Source: Microbacterium schleiferi (GTDB lineage: Bacteria; Actinomycetota; Actinomycetes; Actinomycetales; Microbacteriaceae). Taken from it: a DNA stretch of 64,000 bases. Shown here piece after piece: positions 54,091-63,557 of this stretch. The stretch covers positions 124,001 through 188,000 of the forward strand of contig NZ_JAJGNI010000003.1 in assembly GCF_020781975.1 (NCBI RefSeq). The letters are read 5' to 3'. The position numbers and the translations under genes were made by a program. Numbering within the stretch: position 1 is the first letter of the stretch; each line of letters opens with the position of its first letter. The notes beneath the pieces were generated by a model that saw nothing but the letters and a program-made list of their open reading frames with translations, did no database searches and was not told the DNA's origin.

Positions 54091-54792
54091 ATGTTCGAAA
54101 ACGTAGGCGCCTCGGTCGTCTATTACAACGACGGCGCGTCGATCGGCTTGCTGATCTTCTTCGCCTTCTTCTGGATCATCTTTGCCGCAGCGGGCTACGT
54201 CCTGACCTCGTTCTTCTTGATGAGGATCTTCGACAAGGCTGGCGTGCAGGGCAAGTGGCGCGCGTGGGTGCCCGTCTACAACGGCATGATCTTCCTCAAG
54301 CTCGGCGACCTCAGCCCCTGGCTGCTCCTCTACGCGATCGGTGCGGCGATCCTGCTCGGCTGGATCCCCGTCATCGGCCAGCTCATCGGCCTCGCCGCGT
54401 TCGTGCTGACGCTGCTCGCTGCCTGGCGCGTTGGCCTCAAGCTGCAGAAAGAGGCAGTCTGGCTCATTCTCTACTTCTTCCTCTCGATCGTCTGGCTCGG
54501 TATCGCGGCCTTCGACAAGTCGCGTTGGAACACGGCGATCCCGGCCGCGCCCTGGGCGGGCAACGGGTTCCTGGCAGACCGTACGAACTGGGACGGCATC
54601 CCCTCGCAGGTTCCGGCCGGTGGTTACCCCGCGAACCCGGCAACCAGCCCCGCAGCCGGCTACGCGGCACCGCCGGCTCCGCCGACCGGATACGCTCCTC
54701 CGGCCGCACCCCCTGCCGCGCCTCCCGCTGCTGCACCGCAGCCCCCGGCAAGCCCGGAGCCGCCCGCAGCGCCCGAAGAGCCCAAGGCCTAA
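54091..54792 (+). CDS. DUF5684-like membrane protein with Pro/Ala-rich tail
   Basis: A 233-residue protein. Four hydrophobic segments lie in the first 140 residues (LLIFFAFFWIIFAAAGYVLTSFFL; the motif IFDKAGVQGKWRAWVPVYNGMIFLKLGDLSPWLLLY is typical of the DUF5684 fold). A cytoplasmic or exposed tail follows, rich in Pro, Ala and Gly (ANPATSPAAGYAAPPAPP and so on). Function unknown. The ATG is preceded by GGGAGG. TAGCAT near 54013 may be a -10. A clear terminator follows. Confidence 0.7.
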   Translation: MFENVGASVVYYNDGASIGLLIFFAFFWIIFAAAGYVLTSFFLMRIFDKAGVQGKWRAWVPVYNGMIFLKLGDLSPWLLLYAIGAAILLGWIPVIGQLIGLAAFVLTLLAAWRVGLKLQKEAVWLILYFFLSIVWLGIAAFDKSRWNTAIPAAPWAGNGFLADRTNWDGIPSQVPAGGYPANPATSPAAGYAAPPAPPTGYAPPAAPPAAPPAAAPQPPASPEPPAAPEEPKA

Positions 54793-54806
54793 TCCCGCTT
54801 GACCCC

Positions 54807-54836
54807 AGAGGCCCCCACCGCACGGTGGGGGCCTCT
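54807..54836 (+). terminator. Intrinsic terminator-like hairpin after the DUF5684-like gene
   Basis: AGAGGCCCCCACCG (54807-54820) is perfectly inverted as CGGTGGGGGCCTCT (54823-54836); at least 12 bp can pair around a short loop. No T run follows, as often in actinobacteria. Confidence 0.75.
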
Positions 54837-54975
54837 CACACGTTCGGCTGTTGCAATCTCGGCCGTTCGCTGACGGCGCAGCCGAGTGATTTGCCTGCCG
54901 CAGGATGCCGGGCGTAGCGTCAGCGAGGACGTGTCCGCGGGGACCCGACCGTCCGTTCGGTGGAAGGACCTCCTC

Positions 54976-56709
54976 GTGCTCTGGACCCTCCTGGTGCGAT
55001 ACCTGCGACCCGCGTGGCCGCTCATCATCGCCGTCATCGTGTTTCAGCTCGCTCAGTCGATCGCATCGCTGCTGCTTCCGACTCTGAACGCTGACATCAT
55101 CGACAACGGTGTGGTGACCGGCGACATCGCCTACATCTGGTCGACCGGCGGTCTCATGCTCGTCATCTCGCTCGTGCAAGTCGTGTGCGCGATCATCGCC
55201 GTGTACTTCGGGTCGCGACTTGCCATGGGAATGGGCAAGAACCTGCGGGCCGATGTCTTCCACCGCGTCGTCGCGTTCTCGCAGCGCGAGGTCGGGAGCT
55301 TCGGCGCGCCGTCTCTCATCACGCGCAACACGAACGACGTGCAGCAGGTGCAGATGCTCGTGCAGGTTTCGGCGACGCTGATGGTCTCGGCGCCGATGCT
55401 CGCGATCGGCGGGGTGATCATGGCGATTCGCCAGGACCCCGGCCTGTCGTGGCTCATGGCGGTAGCGGTGCCTGTGCTGCTGATCCTGGTCTCACTCATC
55501 GTCGTGCGAATGGTTCCCGCGTTCACGGTCATGCAGCAGCGGATCGACCGCGTCAATCAGATCATGCGCGAGCAGCTGAGCGGCATCCGTGTCGTTCGCG
55601 CCTTCGTCCGCGAAGACCACGAACGTCAGCGCTTCGACGTCGCGAGCCGCGATGTGATGGCGACAGGACTTCGCGCGGGCAACCTCATGGCGCTGATGTT
55701 TCCCGTGGTCATGCTCGTGCTCAATGTCTCGAGCGTTGCGGTGATCTGGTTCGGCGCCTTCCAGGTGCAAAACGACGGCGTCGAGATCGGAACCCTCTTC
55801 GCCTTTCTCACCTACATCATGCAGATCCTCATGGGTGTCATGATGGCGACGTTCATGTTCGTCATGATCCCCCGTGCCGCGGTCTGCGCGAAGCGGATCG
55901 GCGAGGTCCTGGACACGGAACCCTCGGTTGAGCCTCCCGCCGTCGCCGTGGCAGCCCCCGCGCCGCGCGGCCGGGTCGAATTCTCGCACGTCGACTTCGC
56001 CTACCCGGGTGCGCAGGATCCGGTGCTTCACGACATCACCTTCACGGTCGAGCCGGGCACGACGACAGCGATCATCGGATCGACCGGGGCCGGCAAGTCG
56101 ACGCTCATCGGGCTCGTGCCGCGCTTGTTCGATGTGACGGCGGGGGAGGTGCGTGTCGATGGTGTCGACGTGCGCTCGTACGATCCCGATGAACTGTGGG
56201 CGCGGATCGGGCTGGTCCCGCAACGGGCGTTCCTGTTCTCCGGAACCGTCGCCTCGAACCTGCGGTACGGCGATGCCGCCGCCGATGACGCAAGTCTGTG
56301 GCGTGCCCTGGAGCTGGCGCAGGCGCGCTCGTTCGTCGAGTCCTTCCCCCTGGGACTCGAGGCACCGATCGCGCAAGGGGGCACGAACGTCTCGGGTGGG
56401 CAGCGACAGCGCGTCGCGATAGCGCGAGCGCTCGTGAAGAACCCGCCGATCTTCATCTTCGACGACTCGTTCTCGGCCCTCGATCTGCGAACGGATGCCG
56501 CGCTTCGCCGAGCCCTCGACACCGAACTTCCTGACGCTACGCGCCTGATCGTCGCCCAGCGAGTGTCGACGATTCAGCACGCCGATCAGATCGTGGTGCT
56601 CGACCACGGTCGGATCGTCGGCATCGGTAGACACGATGAGCTCGTGGGGACGTGCGAGACCTACCGCGAGATCGTCGATTCCCAGCTCTCGGCGGAGGCA
56701 GCGGCATGA
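54976..56709 (+). CDS. ABC exporter half-transporter with degenerate ATP site
   Basis: A 577-residue protein: six-helix type I exporter membrane domain (about 1-300) and an NBD. Walker A GSTGAGKS (368-375), signature VSGGQ (472-476). The Walker B region IFIFDDSFSALD has Asp497 in place of the catalytic Glu, and the switch (H-loop) reads VAQRVSTI with Gln528 instead of His. These changes mark the degenerate half of a heterodimeric exporter such as TM287/288 or BmrCD. The GTG at 54976, with GGAAGG 8 nt upstream, is preferred over the GTG at 54886. Exported substrate unknown (drug or lipid). Confidence 0.9.
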   Translation: MLWTLLVRYLRPAWPLIIAVIVFQLAQSIASLLLPTLNADIIDNGVVTGDIAYIWSTGGLMLVISLVQVVCAIIAVYFGSRLAMGMGKNLRADVFHRVVAFSQREVGSFGAPSLITRNTNDVQQVQMLVQVSATLMVSAPMLAIGGVIMAIRQDPGLSWLMAVAVPVLLILVSLIVVRMVPAFTVMQQRIDRVNQIMREQLSGIRVVRAFVREDHERQRFDVASRDVMATGLRAGNLMALMFPVVMLVLNVSSVAVIWFGAFQVQNDGVEIGTLFAFLTYIMQILMGVMMATFMFVMIPRAAVCAKRIGEVLDTEPSVEPPAVAVAAPAPRGRVEFSHVDFAYPGAQDPVLHDITFTVEPGTTTAIIGSTGAGKSTLIGLVPRLFDVTAGEVRVDGVDVRSYDPDELWARIGLVPQRAFLFSGTVASNLRYGDAAADDASLWRALELAQARSFVESFPLGLEAPIAQGGTNVSGGQRQRVAIARALVKNPPIFIFDDSFSALDLRTDAALRRALDTELPDATRLIVAQRVSTIQHADQIVVLDHGRIVGIGRHDELVGTCETYREIVDSQLSAEAAA

Positions 56710-58727
56710 GCGCGCCTCGTCCCGCTGCAGGTGCAGCTCCCGCGCGCGGTCCGATGGGGGGCGGCCCCATGGGACGCGGGATGGGGATGCCCGTGCAGAA
56801 GGTGCAGAATTTCGGCGCGAGCGCGAAGCGCCTGCTCGCGCATCTGCGCCGAGAGAACGCGCTCCTGGTCGTCGTTATCGTGTTGGGCGTCTTTTCGGTG
56901 GCACTGTCGGTGATCGGGCCGAAGCTCCTGGGGGAGGGCACCAACCTCGTTTTCGCTGGTTTCGTGTCGCTGCAATTCTCGGATGTTCCCCCGGGGACCA
57001 CGCAGCAGCAGATCATGGACCAGCTCATCGCGAACGGTCAGCAGGAGCAGGCTGACCTGCTCTCGACGATGACCTTCACCCCGGGTGCGGGTATCGACTT
57101 CGCAGCCCTTGGCCAACTCTTGCTGCTCGTGCTCGCCGTCTATGTAGGCGCGAGCCTGTTCGGTTGGCTGCAGGCCCGCATCCTGAACGGCGTCGTCCAG
57201 CGCGCGATGCACCGCCTGCGCATCGAGGTCGAGCAGAAGATCCACCGCCTGCCGCTGTCGTATTTCGACCGCGTCCAGCGGGGCGAGCTGCTGAGCCGCG
57301 TCACCAACGACGTCGACAACATCGGCCAGAGCCTCCAGCAGACACTGTCGCAGGTCGTGATTTCGCTCCTGACCGTGATCGGCGTGCTCGTCATGATGTT
57401 CGTGATCTCGCCGCTTCTAGCGGTCATCGCGCTGGTCACCATTCCGCTGACGATCGTCGTCACCGTCCTGGTCGCGCGCCGTTCACAGGCCCTCTTCGTG
57501 ACGCAGTGGCGGGCCACTGGCGTCCTCAATGCCCGCATCGAAGAGACTTTCTCGGGGCACTCGGTCGTCAAGGTGTTCGGGCACCAGCGTGAGGCCGAGA
57601 CCGACTTCGCCGCCGAGAACGAAGAGGTGTACCGGGCGAGCTTCGGCGCGCAGTTCCTCTCGGGAATCATCATGCCCGCCATGATGTTCATCGGTAACCT
57701 CGTCTACGTCGCGATCGCGGTCGTCGGCGGGCTGCAGGTCGCCGGGGGAATGCTCTCGATCGGAGACGTGCAGGCCTTCATCCAGTACTCGCGGCAGTTC
57801 ACACAGCCCCTGAGCCAACTCGGATCCATGGCGAACCTGCTGCAGTCGGGGGTAGCCAGCGCCGAGCGGGTCTTCGAACTGCTCGACGAGCCCGAGCAGA
57901 CCGACGATCCCGAGCCAGCCGAGACCGTGCCGAGCGACGCGAGCACTCTCGAGTTCCGCGACGTGTCCTTCCGCTATGTCGCCGACACGCCGCTCATCGA
58001 TGACCTGACTCTGCGCGCGGCATCCGGGAGCACGGTCGCGATCGTCGGACCCACGGGTGCGGGAAAGACGACGCTTGTCAACCTCGTCATGCGCTTCTAC
58101 GACGTGGATGAGGGCGGCATCCTGCTCGGCACCGCGGCGGGGCTTCCAGACGGAGGCCTCGATACGCGACGGATGACGCGCGATGACCTGCGGGCGCGCA
58201 CCGGCATGGTGCTGCAGGACACGTGGCTGTTCGCGGGCACGATCCGGGAGAACATCGCTTACGGCCGGCCGGAAGCGAGCGAGGAAGAGCTGGTGGCGGC
58301 GGCCTCGGCGGCATACGTGGACCGATTCGTCCATGCGCTCCCGGACGGATACGACACCGTGCTCGACGACGAGGCGACGAATCTGTCGGTGGGTGAGCGG
58401 CAGCTTGTCACGATCGCGCGAGCCTTCCTCGCTGATCCGCGCATCCTGATCCTCGATGAGGCGACGTCGTCGGTCGATACCCGCACCGAACTCCTGATCC
58501 AGCGCGCCATGTCCAGCCTGCGGCGCGACCGGACCTCGTTCGTGATCGCGCACCGTCTCTCGACGATTCGAGATGCCGACCTCATCCTGGTCATGGAAGC
58601 CGGCGCGATCGTCGAACAGGGGACGCACGAGGAGTTGCTGCGCGCGCGGGGGGCCTACTGGGCGCTCTACAACGCTCAGTTCGAAGCCCCCGCCGACGAG
58701 GGGGCAGAACCGGTCGGACGCGAGTGA
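56706..58727 (+). CDS. ABC exporter half-transporter with consensus catalytic residues
   Basis: A 673-residue partner of the preceding protein. A Gly/Pro/Met-rich N-terminal tail (about 1-30) comes first, then a membrane domain with a long insertion between helices 1 and 2 (about residues 80-125: FSDVPPGTTQQQIMDQLIANGQ), probably extracellular. The NBD has Walker A GPTGAGKT (448-455), Walker B ILILDEATSSVD with Glu585, H-loop His616, but signature LSVGE (560-564) instead of LSGGQ. Together with the partner's changes, this makes one intact and one inactive ATP site. The ATG overlaps the partner's stop (ATGA). Confidence 0.92.
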   Translation: MSAPRPAAGAAPARGPMGGGPMGRGMGMPVQKVQNFGASAKRLLAHLRRENALLVVVIVLGVFSVALSVIGPKLLGEGTNLVFAGFVSLQFSDVPPGTTQQQIMDQLIANGQQEQADLLSTMTFTPGAGIDFAALGQLLLLVLAVYVGASLFGWLQARILNGVVQRAMHRLRIEVEQKIHRLPLSYFDRVQRGELLSRVTNDVDNIGQSLQQTLSQVVISLLTVIGVLVMMFVISPLLAVIALVTIPLTIVVTVLVARRSQALFVTQWRATGVLNARIEETFSGHSVVKVFGHQREAETDFAAENEEVYRASFGAQFLSGIIMPAMMFIGNLVYVAIAVVGGLQVAGGMLSIGDVQAFIQYSRQFTQPLSQLGSMANLLQSGVASAERVFELLDEPEQTDDPEPAETVPSDASTLEFRDVSFRYVADTPLIDDLTLRAASGSTVAIVGPTGAGKTTLVNLVMRFYDVDEGGILLGTAAGLPDGGLDTRRMTRDDLRARTGMVLQDTWLFAGTIRENIAYGRPEASEEELVAAASAAYVDRFVHALPDGYDTVLDDEATNLSVGERQLVTIARAFLADPRILILDEATSSVDTRTELLIQRAMSSLRRDRTSFVIAHRLSTIRDADLILVMEAGAIVEQGTHEELLRARGAYWALYNAQFEAPADEGAEPVGRE

Positions 58728-58776
58728 CTGCACGCCACCACCGCCGCACGTCCCCGCCCCGTGTCTGACGTTCGAT

Positions 58777-58782
58777 TAGTAT
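58777..58782 (+). promoter_or_regulatory. -10-like TAGTAT before the PP2C gene
   Basis: TAGTAT in the A/T-richest part of the 106-nt gap. It would give a leader of about 45 nt containing the AGGAAAGG ribosome-binding site (58821-58828). Confidence 0.4.
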
Positions 58783-58833
58783 GTGACGGTCGGTGCCTCG
58801 CGCCGGCACCGACAACGACGAGGAAAGGGTCGC

Positions 58834-59610
58834 GTGGCCGAGGTTTCCGCCCATTCCCGCACCGTTGACCTGGCACGCGATCGCCTCGAGCTCGCCTGGG
58901 CCGCGGTGACAGACACGGGCCGTCGGCGTGAGGTCAATCAGGATGCCGTCCTCGCGGAGTTCCCCCTGTTCATCGTCGCCGACGGAATGGGTGGTCACAT
59001 CGGTGGCGAGATCGCCAGCGCGAGCGCTGTCGAACGCCTCCACGCTGTGGCCGACACCGGCTCCGTCTCCACCAAGGCGATCGAGAAGGCCCTCGCGCGC
59101 GCGGTGAAAGACATCGCCGCTCGTCCGGAGGCAACCGACGAGGCGACCGGCACCACCGTGACCGGGCTGTTCCTTGACGTCTCGGGCGCCGAGGCATCCT
59201 GGGTTGCCCTGAACATCGGGGACTCTCGCGTTTATCTGCTTCGCGATGGCGCGATTGTGCAGGTCACGACTGACCACTCGGTCGTCCAGGAGCTCATCGC
59301 CTCCGGGCGACTGAGCCCGGAAGAGGCAGAGAACCACCCGTACGGAAACGTCATAACGCGGGCGCTCGGACCCAGTGAGAGCGTCACCCCCGACTACGTC
59401 CGCCTCGACGTGGTCGATGGCGACAGGTTCGTCATCTGCTCTGACGGGCTGACCAAGGAGCTCACTGACTTCGGCATCCAGCACTTCCTTGCCGAACATC
59501 CCGAGCCGGCGGCGGCAGTTGAGGCGATGCTGGATGCTGCGCTGGAGAACGGCGGGCGCGACAACATCTCGATCGTCGTTGTAAACGTCGCCCGCGTTCC
59601 GGGGGCCTGA
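58834..59610 (+). CDS. PP2C-family (PPM) serine/threonine phosphatase
   Basis: A 258-residue soluble metal-dependent phosphatase domain without membrane anchor. Motifs: DTGRRREVNQDAVL (Asn35, Asp37), FIVADGMGGHIGGEIAS (metal Asp50), GTTVTGLFLD, ALNIGDSRVYLLRDGAIVQVTTDHSVVQELI, RALGPSESVTPD, FVICSDGLTKEL and GGRDNISIVVV. The start is the GTG at 58834, which follows AGGAAAGG; upstream codons are not family-like. It lies 92 nt before the EssC/FtsK-like ATPase gene, an association seen near type VII secretion genes. No Ser/Thr kinase or FHA gene is visible in this window. Confidence 0.92.
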   Translation: MAEVSAHSRTVDLARDRLELAWAAVTDTGRRREVNQDAVLAEFPLFIVADGMGGHIGGEIASASAVERLHAVADTGSVSTKAIEKALARAVKDIAARPEATDEATGTTVTGLFLDVSGAEASWVALNIGDSRVYLLRDGAIVQVTTDHSVVQELIASGRLSPEEAENHPYGNVITRALGPSESVTPDYVRLDVVDGDRFVICSDGLTKELTDFGIQHFLAEHPEPAAAVEAMLDAALENGGRDNISIVVVNVARVPGA

Positions 59611-59702
59611 GGTTCCGTTCCTCCCCAACGCGGCGATCGCTCCGCTCGGGCGCGACGGTGGGCCCGGTAGCGCGATCGCGCCGATCCGGGTGATGGGCTG
59701 GG

Positions 59703-62504
59703 GTGATGCGTTCACCGTCTGGAACCGCGCAGCGCCTGTCCCCCGTAACGAAGCTGCGCGCCCCCGCTCGTGCCGCGACCGGTCTTCCGATCCTTGCGAC
59801 GGCGGTGCCGGTGCTCGGGGCAGTGGCGCTGTGGGCGGTGACCGGATCCGTGTTGAGCCTGTGGTTCGCTGCCCTCGCGCCGATGATGGCGGTGGCGGGG
59901 TTCGGGGACCGCGTGTGGGCGGCACGGCGTGCGCGGCGCCGGGATGATGCTGTAGCCGAGGCGGACTCTGCCTCGCTGAGCGCGGCGATCGAAAAGGAGG
60001 TCGTCCGTCGTCGCGACCGTGCATGGCGAGCCTGGCCCGACATCCGCCGGCTCCTGGAGAATCCGGAAGAGGTGTGGCGGGAGGTCGAGGGTCGCCAAGG
60101 CCACCTCGTGCTGGGAAGCGGCGACATACCGATCACGGTGGCCGCCGAGCACGTGTCCGACCTTCGGGCTGAGTTCGCGCCCGAGGTCGCCGCGCGAACT
60201 GCCGGCACGCCGAACCTGACGATGCCGGATGCCCCCGCGACTGTGCCGCTGCGCGGCAGCCTCGCCGTGGTCGGACCCGAGCCACTTGTTGCTGGGGCGG
60301 TGCGCGCGATGCTCGTCCAACTGTGTCTGGTCCATCCGCCAGGTGATCTTGAGATCACCGGGGACCTTCCGGGTGGTTTCTCGTGGGTCGAGGAACTCCC
60401 GCATCGGTTCACACCCGGGCAGCACCGGATCGCGCTGGATGTCTCAAGTGGGTGGGACGGCCCCGTCGGGGAGGTTGATGCCTCGATCCTCATCGGGCGG
60501 GGAGGTGGCGCCGGAGTTCGGGTTGTGCTCGGTCAGAGAGCTACCGGATCGGCGCACGCGACAGTGGACACCGGTGAAGACAGTCTCGAGATTCGCCCAC
60601 AGATGCTCTCCGAGTTCCAGGCGAGCCTTCTGGCTCGCTCCCTGCGCGAGAAGATCTCGCGGACAGCGATGGACAGTGGCGAGCTCGCGCTGGACGGTCT
60701 GGTCGAGCCGCACCGAGCGTCCGAGCCCGGAGCGGGTGCTCGAAGCCTTGTGAGCGTCATCGGGACCTCGAATGCGAGCGCGTTCTGCCTCGACCTCGTC
60801 AGCGACGGGCCGCACGCGCTGGTCGTCGGTACGACAGGCAGCGGCAAGAGCGAACTACTGCGAACGTGGGTCGCCTCGCTGGCCGCGCACTACAGCCCAG
60901 AGGATGTGGTCTTCGTCCTCGCGGACTTCAAGGGAGGCACAGCGTTCTCATCGCTCCGGAGACTCCCGCACGTCACCGGTGTTCTGACCGATCTCGACGA
61001 GGCTGCGGCAACGCGAGGGATCGAGAGCCTGCGCGCTGAGGTGCGGCGGCGTGAGGGCGTGCTCGCGGCAGCCGGAGTCCGAGATATCGCCGAGGGGGCT
61101 GCGGATCTGCCGCGTCTGGTCGTGGTCGTCGACGAGTTCGCCGCGTTACTGAGTTCTCACAGCGAGCTTGCGAACCTGTTCATTGATCTCACCGCGCGGG
61201 GAAGAGCGCTGGGCATCCACGTGATCTTGGGCACGCAGCGCGCCACCGGGGTCTTTCGTGAGGCGCTTCTGGCCAATTGTCTGCTGCGCGTTGTTCTCCG
61301 GGCCGCCGATGTTGCCGATAGTCGCCTCATGCTCGGAGATGACAGCGGCTGTCGGGTGCCTGCCGGCGTGCGTAGCGCCGGGAGCGCCCTCGTCAGACGC
61401 GCGACAGACCACAGGCCGGTGCCGATTCGCATCGCGCTGGTGGGAGACGAGTTCGTGTCGCGAATCGCTGCCCGCTCCGAGGCCGCACCGGTACAGGCGC
61501 CCTGGCTCGAGCCCCTCCCGGTCACGGTGGCACTTCCGGGCGGGAGGAACGACGACACGCTTCTCATCGGGCTCGCCGATGAGCCGCATCTGCAGCGACA
61601 GGAACCCGTCGGGATCGCGAGATCAGTTCGGGGCCTGTGCGTCGTCGGAGCCGCCGGATCGGGCGTGACGACTGCGCTGCAGACTGTCGCGGCCCAGATC
61701 GGCGAGGTCGAGGCCTGGGTCGATTCCGATGATCTCGAGCGAGCCTGGGACGTCCTGAACCGTGTCGCCGTTACCCGGCGCGGCGCTGTCGTGGTCGATG
61801 ACGCCGACGCGGTCTTGGCGGCGCTCCCGTCGGAGTACGCCCATGTCGCAGCAGGCCTCCTCGAAACGATAGCCCGCTCGTCCGGGGAGGGACATCCGTT
61901 CCTGCTCGGGCTGGAACGTCTCGCGGGGCCGATTGCTCGCGTCGCCGATCTCCTGCCGCATCGCCTGCTGCTTCGCCATTCCCAGCGCAGCGACTACCTT
62001 TCTGCCGGCGGGGTGCCGGGCCACTGTGATCCCACAGCTTCGGCGGGTCGAGGACGACTCGACGGGACGCTCGTGCAGGTATTCCAGGCCGAAACTGCTT
62101 CTCGAGGGGTGAGGGTGCCGAACGAGTCAACCTGGCGACCGCCGGCCGGACTGACGTGTTGGGTTACGCGCGCCACCCCCGGCGCTGAGCGCATCCAGGA
62201 GCAGTGGCTGGCTCGTGACGTGGTGGTCACGGGACCCGATCACGCGCTCGCCGGAGGCAGCCCGCAGGCGCTGGAGCCTGGACGCTCGCTCGTCGTGCGC
62301 GCTGAACCCGAGCAGTGGCAGAGGTTCTGGACGACGCTGACCACCCTGCGCGCGCAGGGTCCTCTTCTGGTCGATCCATCGTGTGCGGCGGAGTACCGCA
62401 TCCTCACCGGGCGACGAGAGCTTCCTCCCCTGTGTCTTCCCGGCGCGCTGCGCGGATGGCTCCTCGAACCCGGGCGGGAGGTCAGTCGGGTGCGGCTCGG
62501 ATGA
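59703..62504 (+). CDS. EssC/EccC-like FtsK/SpoIIIE-domain membrane ATPase
   Basis: A 933-residue protein. Two N-terminal membrane helices (GLPILATAVPVLGAVALWAV, SLWFAALAPMMAVAGF; about 28-70) are followed by a soluble region and two FtsK-type ATPase domains. Domain 1 is intact: Walker A GTTGSGKS (376-383), DFKGGTAFSSL, Walker B VVVVDEF (Asp477, Glu478), ILGTQRATG. Domain 2 is degenerate: GAAGSGVTT (649-657) has Val in place of the Walker A Lys, although VVVDDADAVL persists. This layout resembles type VII secretion motor proteins more than DNA-translocating FtsK, which lacks the second domain. No WXG100 gene is seen here. Start GTG 59703 or ATG 59706. Confidence 0.88.
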   Translation: MMRSPSGTAQRLSPVTKLRAPARAATGLPILATAVPVLGAVALWAVTGSVLSLWFAALAPMMAVAGFGDRVWAARRARRRDDAVAEADSASLSAAIEKEVVRRRDRAWRAWPDIRRLLENPEEVWREVEGRQGHLVLGSGDIPITVAAEHVSDLRAEFAPEVAARTAGTPNLTMPDAPATVPLRGSLAVVGPEPLVAGAVRAMLVQLCLVHPPGDLEITGDLPGGFSWVEELPHRFTPGQHRIALDVSSGWDGPVGEVDASILIGRGGGAGVRVVLGQRATGSAHATVDTGEDSLEIRPQMLSEFQASLLARSLREKISRTAMDSGELALDGLVEPHRASEPGAGARSLVSVIGTSNASAFCLDLVSDGPHALVVGTTGSGKSELLRTWVASLAAHYSPEDVVFVLADFKGGTAFSSLRRLPHVTGVLTDLDEAAATRGIESLRAEVRRREGVLAAAGVRDIAEGAADLPRLVVVVDEFAALLSSHSELANLFIDLTARGRALGIHVILGTQRATGVFREALLANCLLRVVLRAADVADSRLMLGDDSGCRVPAGVRSAGSALVRRATDHRPVPIRIALVGDEFVSRIAARSEAAPVQAPWLEPLPVTVALPGGRNDDTLLIGLADEPHLQRQEPVGIARSVRGLCVVGAAGSGVTTALQTVAAQIGEVEAWVDSDDLERAWDVLNRVAVTRRGAVVVDDADAVLAALPSEYAHVAAGLLETIARSSGEGHPFLLGLERLAGPIARVADLLPHRLLLRHSQRSDYLSAGGVPGHCDPTASAGRGRLDGTLVQVFQAETASRGVRVPNESTWRPPAGLTCWVTRATPGAERIQEQWLARDVVVTGPDHALAGGSPQALEPGRSLVVRAEPEQWQRFWTTLTTLRAQGPLLVDPSCAAEYRILTGRRELPPLCLPGALRGWLLEPGREVSRVRLG

Positions 62505-62516
62505 TGCGGATGACGA

Positions 62517-63506
62517 TCAGAACGCAGGGGAGATCATGCCGACGTCGCGCTCGCCGCCGCGTACCCGCAGGGGCAGCTCTTCCCGCGCGCGTGAGACGTC
62601 GGCGGCGCTCAGTGCGCCAGTTCGCTCGAGAAGACGCAGCGCGACGATGGACGAGGCCCGGGCGGAGCCATCGAGCATCTTGAGGGCTACCGTCGTCCCA
62701 TCCGGCGCGACCATGATCATCACGCCCTCGGCACCCCCCTTCGCGAAGACTCCCGTCTGTTCGATCGCGATGGTGTCGGCCCGTCCTGGGCCGTCAATCG
62801 TCCAGGGATGCCGGCGCACTGCCCCGACCAGCGCTGCCGCGTTGCGATGCAGCGCGAACGGCGACCGCTCCGAAGAACCGCCGATCCGGTGCGCTGCCTT
62901 GGCAAGGCCCGACAGAGTGAGGGCGAACACCGGAGCGCCGCATCCGTCGATGACCGATGCCTGAACACGCTCGCCGGTCAGTCGCTCGACGAGTTCGCGA
63001 ATCTGAACCTGCAGCGGATGCTCGGGGTCGAGGTAGGTGGCAAGGTCCCACCCCTGTGCGACGCACGCCGCGAGCATTGCCGCGTGCTTGCCCGAGCAGT
63101 TCATACGAAGCCGCTCGGGCTCTCCTCCGGCGCGGACCAGGGCATCTCGTGTCGCCGTGTCGGATGGCCACGCGGGCGGGCACTGAAGGCTGCGCTCGTC
63201 CAGCCCGGCAGCGTCGAGAATGTCACGGACCACTGCGACGTGCCGGTCGGTTCCGGCATGGCTGGCGGTCGCGAGCGCCAGCGTCTCGTCAGCAAGCTGC
63301 GCGCCCGCGGCAAGGCACGCCAGGGCCTGGATCGGCTTCAAAGATGACCGCGGAAGGATGGGTGCGTCGGTGTCGCCGAGCCGCTCGATGGCCTGACCCT
63401 CGGGGTTCAGGACGATCGCCGCGCCGGCATGGCGGGATTCCACGAATCCGCCTCGTTCCACCCGCGCGAGCTCGACGGCAGCAGCAACAGGGAGGGTCTC
63501 AGGCAC
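62517..63506 (-). CDS. L-asparaginase (asparaginase II, RhizASNase/thermolabile type)
   Basis: Hydrolyses asparagine to aspartate and ammonia. A 329-residue protein of the family that resembles Rhizobium etli asparaginase and is unrelated to AnsA/AnsB: LPRSSLKPIQALACLAAGA (conserved Ser-Ser-Lys), ATASHAGTDRHVAVVRDIL, RMNCSGKHAAMLAAC, DGCGAPVFAL and GVFAKGGAEGVMIM. Cys residues in MNCSGKH and DGCGAP are the zinc-site positions of this class. It ends 12 nt from the convergent EssC-like gene and is probably transcribed alone. Confidence 0.93.
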   Translation of the reverse strand: MPETLPVAAAVELARVERGGFVESRHAGAAIVLNPEGQAIERLGDTDAPILPRSSLKPIQALACLAAGAQLADETLALATASHAGTDRHVAVVRDILDAAGLDERSLQCPPAWPSDTATRDALVRAGGEPERLRMNCSGKHAAMLAACVAQGWDLATYLDPEHPLQVQIRELVERLTGERVQASVIDGCGAPVFALTLSGLAKAAHRIGGSSERSPFALHRNAAALVGAVRRHPWTIDGPGRADTIAIEQTGVFAKGGAEGVMIMVAPDGTTVALKMLDGSARASSIVALRLLERTGALSAADVSRAREELPLRVRGGERDVGMISPAF

Positions 63507-63557
63507 TCGAACAGCCTATCCGGGCCACTGACCCCGAGCAGGTGTCAGACTTGCCCC

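Noticed and set aside
59703..62504. FtsK-HerA type defence or conjugation ATPase
   Set aside because: Two N-terminal membrane helices and tandem FtsK domains with a degenerate second one fit EssC/EccC motors better; no relaxase, nuclease or defence partner is adjacent.
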